From Coprinus comatus (taxonomy: Eukaryota; Basidiomycota; Agaricomycetes; Agaricales; Agaricaceae), in contig JAWPGT010000109.1 of the NCBI GenBank assembly GCA_034638255.1, forward strand, positions 1-60,266: a DNA stretch of 60,266 nucleotides, read 5' to 3'. Positions within the stretch are counted from its first letter, which is position 1. Each line of letters begins with the position of its first letter. The notes below the pieces were generated by a model. That model made no database searches, was not told where the DNA came from, and worked only from the letters and a program-made list of their open reading frames with translations. The position numbers and the translations under genes are program-made. This document shows, piece by piece, positions 33,940-49,600 of this stretch.

Positions 33940-35547
33940 TGTTATCGTTGATAGTGAAGACCTGATATAATCGATGGTCAGTCAGAAAGAAAATTGTGAC
34001 ACACCATTCTCATACCTCCTCCATATATACTCTCCATCATATCGACGCGCCCCAAGAAGGCTCACAACACCAACCGATTGAATATGACGTTGCCAGCGCT
34101 CACCAATTGACTCACACGGTCGACGGGCATCAACGGTTCCAGCCGCATCAGCCAAAAGCGGTCCCGCCCACATCCAAATGAGGTAATCCCGCCCTTATCT
34201 TCATCCATCGACTTGTCTGGGCAGTCCCAACGGGCACACACGGTCTTCGCAACCATGCAACATGACTCACGCAGGAGTCATGGGTTATATCCACGTGTAT
34301 ACTCTTTTATCAAGGAACGTAATACCTAGCGAGATACAGTCTTCACCATACTGCACCTGAACAACTCTTCTCTGTCAAATCACAACTTAAGAAGAATCTC
34401 ATTACAAGGATTCGATAGGAAAGTTCCAACGTAAGAAGTTATGATATACATCTGGTGGCACAGTTCCGAGTCACCTTCAAGTTGGAATGTCACAATTTTA
34501 GCTTTAGTTCACACCAAAGAACCTGGAGAATATTAATATTCTGCAGTATAGCACTCAACCTTCGAAATTGCTGGTCTAAAGATTTTCGAACGGCAAGTTG
34601 TATTACAAAGCTGTATTAGAACTCCGAACTCATGAATAATGAGTTTTTTTTTGGTACTTTCTCAGAATCTTTCTCACAATCACTTGTTAAAAATGGGTAC
34701 TATGTTCTGGTAGCCTCGAGTGGGTCAAGATACTGATGATGTCCCAATTCCATATCGGCTTATGTTATGTTACTTTATTTTGTAAGTATTGGTTCAATTT
34801 ACTGATATACCAATGATATATATACTATTATTTGTACCTTCGACCCCTCGGTAGGAGTATATTCGGAGGCAGTACCGACGAGGAGAAAACGAGTTCAACT
34901 CGTTCAACTCGTTCATGAGAAATGCCTAGTTTGAGGTTTCATGGTCTCATGGCGGAAACACCTGGCGCTATGGCGTTTCGGATACTCATACTACCCGTGT
35001 TTTAATATTTTCCAACCTAACACATCGGAGCCTTTGAAGACGACAGTTATCAATTTTCCTTTATTCTCTCTTCATCATGTCAGAATGTTGACGATAATTT
35101 CTTTTCAGGTTTGCCGTCAAGATATTTAGCTTGTCAGGTGAGACGGTGGTATATAACAGATTAAGCCGCCGTGCATGGATGGAAGATAGAGAGTAGTAGA
35201 AGCAACTAGAGGCCGACCAAATATAACATTGACACCGAAATCTTACATACAGGACACCTCATGCAAAACATTTTATAGAAAAGCATCAACCACTACAGTG
35301 TAGTAATCATTTAATGCAACGGCTAATTGGACACATGCTTGACTGGATATAATTCGGACACACTCTCACGGAAAGATAGAAAGTATTTCTGGTGTGGTAT
35401 TGTAAACCATACTAGACAGATCTTTCCCATCATACTAAACACCAGTATCATTTTGCTGCCAGCACGTGTTACCAATCCTTTTTTTGAATCGATCTCAATA
35501 TCACAACGACGTTCAACAGTACTGCGTTACAGGTTCTCCATTGGAAG
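33940..35547. other. Intergenic, 1.6 kb, no gene recognised
   Basis: Promoter side of the ankyrin gene. A short direct repeat (TTCAACTCG twice, about 34893-34911) is present. Frames at 33996-34256 overlap on opposite strands and show no domain. Confidence 0.45.
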
Positions 35548-36367
35548 ATGGAACCCAATAACCTTACCTTGTATAACAGCTTTATTCTCATTTTGATTTG
35601 GCACGGATGCCTTCCTCCACCATCGCTGGTCAACAACCATAACAGCAGCAACTCGTCATGGAACCACTCCCATCTCTCCCACCGCAAGCCTACTTGTATC
35701 ATAAATACCAATACCGAAGTGTGTCTTTTCATTTTTTTCGAACTTCGGAGTCCAGAAAGTGTTGCTAATGTATAATCAATATCTTACTATTAGCTTCCAA
35801 CGACGCCAGGGTCGCTTCACGCATTCTTCCGTCCATTAACAGCTCTCACCCTGTGCAAGTGGCATCGGATCCTCCGGAATACGGGGGACGGTGGTGGTTG
35901 GAAGCTCTAGGGATCATATCAAATGTATTTACACTAATGGTGAGTAATTTCCGATCAATGTACTAAAACTATCATTTCTCGGAGTCATCCATTTCTTGCA
36001 GATCATCATTTATGTAGACATTCTCTCTCCATTTCTATCCCTTGTCACCATCTTCGACACTCCTGATCATATCTTGAAGGCCGGCACTATCACCATGAAA
36101 ATGTTATCATTTTTATCTGGTGTGATTTATATTGCAGTCCTTCTTATTGGGATCAAAACCCATCAACATCCCATCCTTTTTATCCAAACTACAGGATGTA
36201 GCATAGGAAGGTTAACCTTTCTTCACACCTTAACAGGTATAATTGCCTCAGGCAATTATGTGTTTTTATATCCATATCTTTTCATCTCTAGCATAGTTTA
36301 CTCAACCTGTAGCTCAGCCAAACCCAATAGGATCCTAGAATTGGTAAACTATTTGACTTTTCAATAG
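35548..36367 (+). CDS. Hypothetical multi-pass membrane protein
   Basis: I do not recognise the family. The best supported part is an exon up to about 35940 (SNDARVASRILPSI, RWWLEALGIISNVFTLM), an intron at 35941-36000 with a good GTGAGT donor, and an exon 36001-36367. That exon encodes strongly hydrophobic segments (IIIYVDILSPFLSLV, MLSFLSGVIYIAVLLIGI, TLTGIIASGNYVFLYPYLFI) and stops at 36367. Three or four membrane spans are likely. A start at 35548 (MEPNNLTLYN) requires a 35-bp intron at 35759-35793, so the 5' end is uncertain. Confidence 0.45.
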
Positions 36368-36633
36368 TTACCTTTCTATTTTATCTATATGATTTGAATT
36401 GTATGTGGTTAAATATATGGTATATCATCTGACATCTACACCTGGTTTATTCATCTTGAAATGGTTCTATCACTTTTTTTGAATGATGCCTGTGAATAGT
36501 TTGAGCACATCAGAGGGTTAACATTTTAAACCTCCACTAAAAATACTACATACAAGTTTGTAGATCTACATCCAGTCAAATTATCATATACCATTAATCA
36601 TTATTTTACCAATACTTTGAGATATATGATGTC

Positions 36634-36970
36634 TTAAAGTGAGAAATTTCCTGGGAATTTCAATGTACAAAATCTGTAGAGAAACTCCAATGGGTTCCTT
36701 GGATTCCTGTCCTCTTCGTTTGATTCATTGAATATGCGTGTAACAATATCTAGCTGCCCATTGGTGTCCGGGGAATTATCATCATCAATGAAGCGGATAA
36801 TAGTGGAAGAGAAAGCGAACAGCCCCAAGGATATACAGACAATATCCATGAGTGAATCAGAGACTCAGAGTCGTTCATCACCCGACCATCCCTTGTCTAC
36901 AGACTACAGTATCCGAGAACCTCTACTGAATACATTTAAATTCCGATCTAATATACTGCTCTGGTAACGA
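36634..36970 (-). pseudogene. NLR relic
   Basis: Minus strand reads YIRSEFKCIQ then a stop, matching YIRDEFQCIQ of copy B. After frame changes it continues LGLFAFSSTIIRFIDDDNSP and NPRNPLEFLYRF, matching the end of the NACHT region. It ends at the same point of the protein as copy C and the fragment at 20760. Stops and frame breaks exclude function. Confidence 0.75.
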
Positions 36971-37990
36971 AAACATCGGCCTTTGCTGGCAGTTTTCAAC
37001 TTGCAGTAGGTTTGGCTATGCTTATGCCCACGGTCACTGGCACCGGTTCACCAGTCATTGTCGATTCCTATATACGTTAGAACTTGTCACATGTTTCTAT
37101 CTTCGAGTCATCCCAGGCACTGATGGGAGCAATCACAACAACACCGAGAGGCTCCGTAAATTGTGCCCTAGCGATTAACTTCCGGATATCAGTGTGCAGC
37201 ATATGAATAACTTGGTCCATCTCAGATCACTGGAGAATGATACTAGTGGGACATTTATGATTCTCAGGGCTATTAGTGTGTATATCCTCGTTCGGGCTTC
37301 TTGTAATAGTAAATGTTTCAATGTAAATCAGACTGGAGGCGGATTATAATAGAGTAGTGCCAAGGGTCCCCCACGATGACCTTGATTTTCAAGTCGGAGG
37401 GTAGAGACATCATCATATTCCGCAATCGATCAAAATTCAACATAAGTTGAACGTTGAACAGTTGTCTTTCACTTTAACACGATCTTTGACAATGAAGGGT
37501 GTGAGAACCAGATGTATACCCTGATACCAGTTTCATCGTGGGTTGGCGGAACCTCACGAGAAGGAAAAGTGCACACGAAGGTTTTTTGGGGGCATAGTCT
37601 TGTGTAATAATCTGATAGGTCTTGATCGAATACACTGAGCGTATGATTATCATGATAACTAGGTTGATTAAACTGCGATTGACAATAATGATACATTGCA
37701 AATAGGGGTAATAAAGATCCAAGTTAATATAACTACGTTCGATGTGGACAATCGGTGCTGCCATGTGGGTATGAGATCAGCGTGGGCAGACTGCTGAGTA
37801 TCAATATTCTTGACTCCTGGACTACCCTTGGTCCATTGTGAAGTTGTATATGCGTGTTGAATCTGCCCATGGCCGAGTTCAGACGATTTTGACATTCTAA
37901 ATATATCCTTATGTCCAGGTAATCTCAAACCATATTTTTTTTTTCAACGTCACTGTGTTGTAAATTTTTTTTAGCTCCACAAACATTACC
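36971..37990. other. Decayed sequence upstream of the NLR relic
   Basis: May hold the 5' half of the relic, but I could not align a Walker A or RCHPGTR motif. Minus-strand frames at 37469-37928 show no domain I recognise. Confidence 0.35.
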
Positions 37991-39823
37991 ATGCCTGGGA
38001 ACGCCCTGTCTGGTTCCGACTTAACCTACTACCAAGTAGAATGATAAACAATTCTTCTGGAACCGGGTCAACTACTTATAACCAAACATTCTATTTAAGA
38101 ACCCGACAATGAATCAATGGTGAGCGCTCCAGTGCATTCCATCATGTGCCAACTCAATTCGTGGATACGGATTCGGATGAATCAAACACTGCCAGTGCAT
38201 GGTACTTAATGGAAAATTTTGTTCTCTCCTCACCTTTAACTCGAGGTTGCGACCGCTATGAAGGGTACAACAGAAGACATTGTAACCAGTATTAAGCACC
38301 TGTACGTGGTATCCAAGCTAAGATTCACTGTAAAATTGAACACGTCTCACAGGACGGCGGTGAAATACTTTGACGTCTCTGTCTTTGCCCTTCTTATATA
38401 TGATCACAGTCGGTCCTACAACCTATCATGTCTACAGCTAAAGCGCTGATAGGATATATCCAGTGATCACTTTCGATGAAGAAGTGCGTTAAATATCTAG
38501 CTTATTCCCCATATCTGTTAAATTCAGGTGGTTAGGTGGAACGTATCTGGAAGAGAAAGATATCATGGCCAGCGTTGCTATTCCTGATGAACCGGTATCT
38601 CACCCCCCTTCAATTTGTCGTTGATACGGTTGGTGAGTAGGACCCTTGTACAATATATTTGGTCAAGAACTAACAGAAAACCTCAACCAACCTTTCATCT
38701 CCCAATTCCTCCAGGGGTAAGTGACGAATTTGTTTTTTCAGGGTATTAACTTGCTTACCCTTTGGATACCACATAGCCGTGAGTTTTTATCCCAGTGGGC
38801 ACTATAACAAATGGAATAACAGATGTATTCACGTAGCTAATTTCGAAGGCATTATGACTGTAATCCTGGTTAGTAGTAAGTGAAAATGACGTTTAGTTAT
38901 AGTACCACACAAACTAACCTTCCCTTATAGTTTGTGAAAGTAGGTATTCAGTCGTTGCGTTAGACGATATCGTTGGCGTTGACTCTTTCTTTCAGTCATA
39001 ATGATCCTTCGGGTGTTTGCATTGTATGGTCGAAGTCGGAGTGTCCTATGTTTCTTGGGACTCTTGTTGGTCGCTCAGGTAGCAATCTCCTTCTTAGGAT
39101 TGACAAAGGGCTTCCGTGAGTGCTATGTCAAGTGATGAATAAAAGTGTGTATAAACGCATCCACTCCTAGCCGCTCGTCTACCCCCTGGTGCTATAGGTA
39201 TGTTTACGGGGTCATGATATGACATGTGTCCACGTCAACACAAAGCTCAATGCAAATGCAGGCTGCATCCTTGTTGGAGACCATCCCTTATTTCGTATGT
39301 CAAGCACTTCATGAAATCAAGTGAACTGAGATATCACTAGTATCCCTTTGGGTGACTCCATTGGTCACAGGCTCCGCCATCTTTATTTTAACCGTTATCA
39401 AGACAAGAAAATACTACATAAAGCACACCCACTCGTCAGTCCTCCACATTTCGATCTCGAATTAATTGGTTTATTATTCACAACAGGCTATTACACATCT
39501 TTGCTCGAGATGGTACCCTCTACTACTTTGTCATACTTCTTGCTAATCTCTTCAATGTCATTACTTTCTATGTGAGCCTGATGGTTGTTCTTCAAAAATC
39601 CGCACATACTGAACTCCGAGTTTATTGCTAGGTTGCACCCGAGGACTTGAGAGCGCTTGGAGCATGCTTCAGCCATATAATAACCTCAATCATGATCAAT
39701 CGACTCGTATTCAACATCCGAGAAGCTGGGGGTAGTAATCACTGGAATGCTCCTTGCCCCGGCCATATCAGCAACTTGAACTTCAGAAATGAAGTGGAAT
39801 GGAGTGTAATGTCGCGTAAATAA
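37991..39823 (+). CDS. DUF6533-like seven-span membrane protein
   Basis: Many small exons. Recognisable pieces, in order: RTAVKYFDVSVFALLIYDH (about 38350-38407) and ITFDEEV (about 38466), the DUF6533 start; MILRVFALYGRSRSVLCFLG then LLLVAQVAISFLG (39001-39100), the typical middle span; ISLWVTPLVTGSAIFILTVI (39337-39395); FARDGTLYYFVILLANLFNV then ITFYVS (39501-39572); SHIITSIMINRLVFNIREAG (39672-39730). It ends at TAA 39821-39823. The ATG at 37991 (MPGNALSGSD) is the likeliest start but is not certain. These proteins are abundant in agaricomycetes, resemble receptor-like seven-span proteins, and have no proven function. In-frame stops between pieces are consistent with introns, but I could not splice every junction, so decay is possible. 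Confidence 0.6.
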
Positions 39824-42378
<2,555 letters not shown>

Positions 42379-42864
42379 AGTTTAGGAGTATTAAATAGTA
42401 ATAAGTCTGTCATGGCGTAACATAGTGTAGTGATCAGTGTAATACAGGCAATGTAATAGTGTCATAGTGACTGCTGACGTTAAATGAAAGGGGTTTGAAG
42501 TGACTCAGTGAGCGTCCACATGCCACAGTGACGAATCGGCAGGAACAAGGCTGTGATTCGTCAAGGAGCCTGAGTTTTATGCACATGGATACTACCAATG
42601 TGTATACACTCACAGACATATTGGAATGACTTTGTCAAAAAAATTTACATTAATTGTGGCTGTGACATCCCAGATACTCCTTCTACAGGAGTGACCGGTG
42701 CAACCTTCTTTCAAGTCGCATCTTGAAAAAAGCCACCTTCACCAACGACATAAACATACTGTCACGGTTGTGATGGGCACCTTCGTGGGAACAGTCAGTG
42801 TCAGCCCTGTTCCATGATCCTTTATTTCCAACTCATTTTCCACTACCATACTCCGAGGCTGAAA
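42379..42864. other. Intergenic between MAP kinase and F-box relic
   Basis: 3' flank of the kinase and upstream region of the F-box locus. Nothing recognised. Confidence 0.5.
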
Positions 42865-43950
42865 ATGTCCACCACAGATGGCAGTACCCCTTTCAGCTGC
42901 CATAATCCGACTCTACACTCTCGAGATGTCATAGGCATCACTCCCTCTGCTGCGCGGGAAGAGATCATGCAAAAGCGCCTAAGATTACAAGAGGAAATCA
43001 ACATTTTGCGCTTAAGCAAGCTCCTCTACTACAACATCTCAACGATATTCAATCATCGGCAAACTCTCTCCCACCAGAAGTTCTTTCTCATATCTTCGAG
43101 CTATACTCATACGCGATGTACGGATGCTCAGAAATCCATGAATCGTGGGATAGCCGTTATATTCATTCCCCATTAAAACTTGCGGCGGTTGCTACTTACT
43201 GGCGTACCGTGGCTCTCTCAACTCCACAATTATGGACGTCGTTAACTCTCTACCTCTGCTGCGAGTGCAACCATACGGATGGGAAAAGTCCAGATAAAAT
43301 TGCGTTTGCACGTCATTTCTTCGAACTCGCTCAAGGCCATCCACTCTCCCTAACGTTTGACCTGGAAGACTTCCCGGACTATCACTATACTCGTACCATT
43401 GATAATTACAATAGCAAGGTCGCGGACATCAGAGCTATTATATGTTCTGTCGTCAAGGATTATGCAGCTCAGCTCGCCCGGTTGGAGTTGAAAGGGTTTG
43501 GTGTAGCTCGGAGGTGGGCCTCATGGGGCATGTGGCTATCCCAGCTAACTCGTGATAAAAACTTCTGTCAACTCAAGTCACTGGTCATATCAGATACCCA
43601 CTCTATTTGACAACCCTTGGATTACTACATTCTTTACGAGTTGGAAATGCCTTCACTTCGTAACATCTCACTTTCCAACCTCGATATGGATATGGAACTG
43701 CTCATTACGCCGAATATACTCACCAGAACCACAAAAGTTCCAGAAAGTGTGGAAAAGACATACACGAGAATGAATTGAAGTCATTAATTATTTGACATGT
43801 TTGACACGCGAAGATTGGCATGTAACTGTTTTGAAGGAGAAGACGACCTCGTCAGTGCTATCCGTGCCCTGGCTGCAGATCGCTTACCCAGCTTGACAAT
43901 GTTAAGTTTACAATCCCGTTTCCATTATCCTGGGATTGGCCCGGAAACTT
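42865..43950 (+). pseudogene. F-box protein, frame-damaged
   Basis: Starts at ATG 42865 (MSTTDGSTPFSCHNP) with a helical segment (EEIMQKRLRLQEEINI). The frame shifts by one near 43015-43025. The next frame then carries an F-box-like block (SLPPEVLSHIFELY, about 43068-43109; LKLAAVATYWRTVALSTPQL then WTSLTL) and a leucine-rich continuation (LARLELKGFGVARRW). A second break near 43600 moves the sequence into another frame (MPSLRNISLSNLDMDMELL), and later stops follow (43775 onward). Agaricomycete F-box proteins of this kind are SCF ubiquitin-ligase adaptors with rapidly turning-over repeats. Several independent breaks favour a pseudogene. Confidence 0.65.
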
Positions 43951-44200
43951 AAGAAACATATCGCATTACAAACAGAAATTTTACAAGGCACTTTTTTCGA
44001 TGGTTAAAAGACGTGTCCATTAAGTCAATAATCCCATGGCAGAGGTATTTACTTCGAGGCTATAGATATTGTGTAGTCAACCTATTCATGTTGTAATTCG
44101 CATTATTACCTGTATGTCTGTGTAATCTGTAGTAGGATAGTTTTTTTTTTTCCGTTCTGGTTAAGCAAAATGCTTCGTCCATAATATGATATTTGTCATT

Positions 44201-46417
44201 CTATTCGATAAGACTCTCTCCACTAAGACTTCTATACCTTCCAATCCTCTTACTGTTACCCTTCCCATCCCCATTCAATCTTCTCTTATCTCTCCAGGCA
44301 GCCCAAATACTCAATAAAATGCAAATAAAAGTCATACCTATGGTCAAGTATAAAGCCGCAACATAACATTGCTTTCCATCTAAACATTTCGGTATATCTG
44401 CCTCTAAACTTGAATTAGTTGGGGTTGTAATAGGAGTTGATGGTTGTGGTAATGATGATTTAGCTTCATGCGCATCGAGATTTCGACCGAAAATTATCAT
44501 GAAGATATTTCCTGCTATCATCGGCGCTAAAGAACAATATCCCCAATTTTCGGAAAAATGAGCTAATAAAAAAAATCATCCATCAATTATCAGTCGTGGA
44601 CATTTTAAGAGAAAAAAATAAAGGTGGACTCACGCAATCCAAACCATTCTATAGTCATTAGTGGGAACAACGAAAATACACTTCCATAGGATAATCCAAG
44701 TAATGAGCTGGCTAACCATAATCCTCCTATTTCGTTTACATTCGCTGCAGTAACTTGTGACAAGAAAACGCCGAAAGAAACCAAAACAAGACAATAAGAA
44801 CGAGGTAGTTTGAGTCTATTCTTGATTGTGTCTGAAGTAATACCTGTATGTGATTCATACATTAATGAAAAGTGGGAGTGTTAGATGTGAATGTATGAGC
44901 TTACCGATAATGATGCGACCCAAAAAAAATTCATCACACTAATAGCGGATACTTGCGTAGCTTGCCATTGAGCAGCTTCAACCTCATCGTATTTGGTGCT
45001 TCCCTTTGCGTATAAGGTTTGTGACATTGCACCAACATTGTTGATGTCTAGAAAACCACAATTTGTTAAAAGAATGAACAAGGACAATGGGTCATAGAAG
45101 TAAGATTACTCACACATGAGCCCTGTTCCACTCACTAAACGCATATTAAGTATCAGAGGAATATATGACCCAGGAATCGTACTTACGAAGAGAAAGCATT
45201 GTAAACAACAACCAAAAATCACTACTCCGCCACAACGCACTCCCAAACACATTTGGCAACCCCACATCCGCCATGCTCAACCTTGAATTACGAGAAGCAG
45301 ACCTCCTCAGCCTTTCCTGTTGGCCATGTTCTAGCTCCGACTCGGATTCATCCATCTCCATATCCCTATCGCCACTAAGCAACCTTGTCCTAGCTTCATG
45401 ATCTTCCATTAACGGTGTGGAACTCGAAGTAACTTCAATACTAGTACTCCTTCCTCCGCTTGAATTTGAATCATCTGTGACCGCTGGGAGAGGTATAGGC
45501 CTGACGAAGAAAAATCCTAGAACCATTGGTAAAGCCGTTCCAAATGCCAGAATTTCCAAGAATGCAGATGTATTCCCAGCATACGCGACATGAGCCATTG
45601 TCGAGAATAAAAATGCCGATAATCCAAATCCACCAATAACAATTCCTGTCACGGTCGCTCTCTACATGACCACAATTTGTTAATCCATAATGTTTAAGTA
45701 AGGAAACATGAGAGCAAAGAAGCCAAAAGAGACGTACCATCTTATCAGGAAACGATTTCGCTGTCGAATTTACCGAACCAGTCAATCCACCATTTCCACC
45801 AGAACCAGTCATCCAACTACAAACGATCATAACCGCAAATGCTAAACCACTTATCGTCGTTTCTCCTTCTGACAATCCATTATCAAAAAACCACTTAATA
45901 CCCGAATAACCAACAAACAAGAACACAAAGGCGCCGATGAAAGGTATACGTGGACCTCTCTTATCCACGATTCTTCCCCATATCGGTCCACTACTATACA
46001 CGCCGACTATAATGGAGACCAGAATGTCAGTATATCGGTATATGTCGGATGAGAAGAATTGGATTGTTGGGACGTACCATTACCCGACAAAGCTAATATA
46101 TTCAGTTGGGTATGTGTTATCTTGAGTTTCGCTCCCAACTGTGGTGCCCAAGCTAAACCTTATCAGCACCCAAAATTGACATCACTTCTTCCCATTTTCA
46201 TCACACACCAGAGTACACCTACGAAAAAGAAAAGAAACAGAGCGATCAGTTTACCCCGCATAAATAACAACACACCCCCACATGTTCTGGCTAACAAATG
46301 ACTCACATAATTCGTTCCAGAAGCCAAGCAAACCAGCAACGATGAGAAGAGGACTACAAGTCTAGATGTACTCCAAGGGCCTGGTGGTTTGACCGCAATC
46401 ACAGCGGCCGAGGACAT
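44201..46417 (-). CDS. MFS transporter, nodulin-like/Mch1 type
   Basis: Starts at ATG 46417 (MSSAAVIAVKPPGPWS) and ends at 44201, with about eight exons and twelve expected spans. Key pieces: LVVLFSSLLVCLASGTNYV (span 1), SSGPIWGRIVDKRGPRIPFI (loop 2-3 signature), CSWMTGSGGNGGLTGSVNS, and VTGIVIGGFGLSAFLFSTM. A long Ser/Glu-rich cytoplasmic loop follows (DSNSSGGRSTSIEV to LRRSASRNSRLSM). Then NNVGAMSQTLYAKG, GLWLASSLLGLSYGSVFSLF and a final pair of spans. The layout fits fungal Mch1-like carriers (monocarboxylate-transporter-like, vacuolar in yeast, substrate unproven). A T8 run (minus strand, about 44932-44939) puts GRIIIG out of frame by one base; it is probably an indel error. Confidence 0.8.
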
Positions 46418-46696
46418 TGTTGGAGAGTCAGCTTTAGGGGTATTGTACCGGAGTAGCCTTTAAGCGAATACGACCCGAATTGTCTTGTCAGCAAATAATA
46501 GGGCTGAGTGTCACACGATCTAATTAAAGACATCTCTTTAAAAGTGCTTCGAAGTATGTTTTATTTACAGGTACACATTAAGAACCAAGCCCTATTTATT
46601 TGTCCATATCTAGTCCTAGTCAATTCAACAGCCCCAAAAGAAAAAAAAAATATATAAAGAAACCGCACAAAAAGTCCAATGTACATAAAAGAAAAT

Positions 46697-49600
46697 TCAA
46701 ACCAACACTTTCTGATCCAAATAAAACTGCTTCACAAAACCTACCAACCTTTCTTCCTCCTCCACCCATCTCTCTTCTACATATCTTCTAACCCACCCCC
46801 TCCTCTCCATATCCACACTTTTTACTTCCACTTCAAAAAGTGCCGAAACCGGTCTATGATCACTAACATCCACTTCATACCTTCTATACTCCAACAACCT
46901 AACTCTCCCTGGTATTCTTGATTTCCATAAAATCCTATCACACCAAGCTGGCGCTCTATGTTTTTCCGAAGAATCATATTCGTTTGATCTTCGATCATAT
47001 TTATATGTTGGATCGAAAGTAAGTTTTCCTTCTTGGAATCCACGTAATCTGAATCCTCGATTAAATTTGATTTCGCGCAACAGTTGATCGTGAACGTATA
47101 ATGATGATAGATCACGGGCTTTCACAGCAGCTATAATCGCATCTCTTCTCTGATCTATTCGATAATTCAAATCACCATGGAACTAGAAAAAAAAACTCAG
47201 GTATTAGCAAAATGGATTGAAAAGGGGGACTTACGAAAACGATTTCATGATCTAAAACCATTGAACCATCACCACCACCAACATAAGCTAACGCCTGATC
47301 ACCAATCGGAAAAACCTCTTTTTCTTCCAACAATCCCGCAGCATCCGCATTTCTCCTCCTAACCGCATTTTGCCCAGCAGCCAAATGACAATTAATAATA
47401 CAAATCGAAGAATCTCCAATCACAAATCTCGCAACAATTCCTCCCTAACAAATTCCAAAAAATGATAAACGTTAGCATATCACAAAAGTTGAAAGAAAAA
47501 ATAATTACCTTATTCCCATACCTACCACCCATACCTCTTTTAACGGTAGTAACCGCTCCATCCTTCAACATCTCTCTCTCTTTCTCCTTGACAAAAATAC
47601 AACTAAAAAGTCCCACCAAATTCTCTGTATGAACAGCCGTATACCTCCCTCCTCCTCCTCCTCCTCCTCCTCCTATTTGCAAACTACTATTTTCCAAACA
47701 CCTAACCTCAGCAGACAACTTATCAAACCACCTCTTATACGCTCCAGTCACTTTCTCACTAATCCCATTCCCATTCCCAAATTCATTAACACCACTCCCA
47801 AATTCATCCAACTTTCTTTTTCTAAATTCTGAATCCTTAAATTTATCTCCACCTCCACCTCCACCTTTCCCTTTATCTTTATCTTTTTTCAACGACCCAA
47901 ATTTCGATTTCGCTTTAACTTTCAAACCAGATTTCGATCCTCCCAACAACACATTTTTAGCCGTCATTTTTCTCGATTCCAAATCTATAACTTCTTGAAA
48001 TCCAAATGCGATTATATCGGGTGTTTGTGAAGTTGTCATCGTTGATGATATAGAAGCAGAGGAAGATGAAGAGGGAGAGGGAGAGGGAGAGGATAAAGAT
48101 GAATAAGAATTCAATACCGAAGGTAAAAAATCCATATTAATAGCATCTCCAATCAACGAATCCGGTTTTGCGGAATCACAATTCCAAGAAACCAGTAAAA
48201 GTGATAAAGTTCTATACGAACTATACTCTCTTTCTTGTTTTTGGACTTCTTTTTCTGTAAACCTCATCAATATATGTACTACATAACAGCAGGAAGTAGA
48301 AAAAGAAAAAAGAAACGTACCAATCCAATCAACACCCAACAACCCATCCCAAATCCTAACACACTCATCTCTTCCAACACTAACAACACACAACCTCCCT
48401 CTCCCTCTCCCCTCTTTATTATTATCATTATCATTATTACCAACCCAACCAACGACTCCACCAACATTAACATTCAACCTTAAAACCGGTACACCTTGAT
48501 GAGCAACCCAACAATTCGTTTCAATCCAAGGTCTCGAAACAACTTCAAAAGCTCTAATAACACCATTCCTTCCACCAACCCATAATCTATCATTAACACC
48601 TTCAACACACAATACATCCGAACTCCCAATTTTTAAAACTTCTATACACTTCGGGTACGTTGTTTGATTTTGATTTTGGGATTGGGATTGGGATTGGGAT
48701 TGGGATTGTGATGGATCTTGATCGATTTCCACAACATTAACGTCGTTAGCAAAACCATTATGATTCAAATCCCAAATCGAAATATATCCCTCCTCATGAC
48801 CAACATACACAAACCCAGGATTAGTAGGAACCATAGTAGCACAAGTAACAGAACCAACATGAGAACAAGGTAACAAAGACCTTCCAATACCCATAGTTGA
48901 ATTTGGATTGAATATATCATAAATCCTTATAATCGGTAATTTTTGATATCCGTACCCATGTACATGTCCATGTCCGTGTCCCTGGGTATGAGTTGAATGT
49001 AGAGTATGTGAATGAGAATGAGAATGAGGATGTGTTGATGAGGGAGGATATGAAGAAGACGTTTCAGTTCTAGTAGCAGTCCATAACTTCCCATCCAACA
49101 ATTTCACAAATTCTTGTTTTTCAGTGGTACGTACCACTCTAGGTTGAGAATTCAATAAAGGTACCTTCCCAGTTCCTTTTCCTTGTCTTCTTCCTTGTCC
49201 ACCTACGCCTACACCTACACCTAAAAACTCCCAATCACCTTCAACCTCCCTTCCCCTCTCCCCTTCATTATCTTCATATTCATCGTACTCGTATTCATCA
49301 TAATCCTCATCCTCATCATCCTCATCATCACCACCACCACCACCACTACCAAAACCATTTGAAAAAATTAAAGTTTTCCCAGATTCATCCAAACTAACCA
49401 TCTTCCTTCCATACCTAAATATATGAGAAATAGGAAAAGCATGAGCATTCAATCTCATTGCTCTAACTATCCCTTTCCCTCCCATCCCACCTCCTCTTCC
49501 TCTTCCTCTTCCTCTTCCTGTTGTAAAGTGGGGTAACATACACATAACATCAACTTCAAATAAACTTCCTTCTTTAGTTCCAATCCATAACACCGGTCTC

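Noticed and set aside
37469..37928. Minus-strand gene upstream of the NLR relic
   Set aside because: Three overlapping short frames with no recognised motif; I could not align them to the NLR N-terminus.
48660..48712. Telomere-like repeat (TTGGGA)
   Set aside because: It is a hexamer run coding for Gln-Ser in frame, not a telomere tract.
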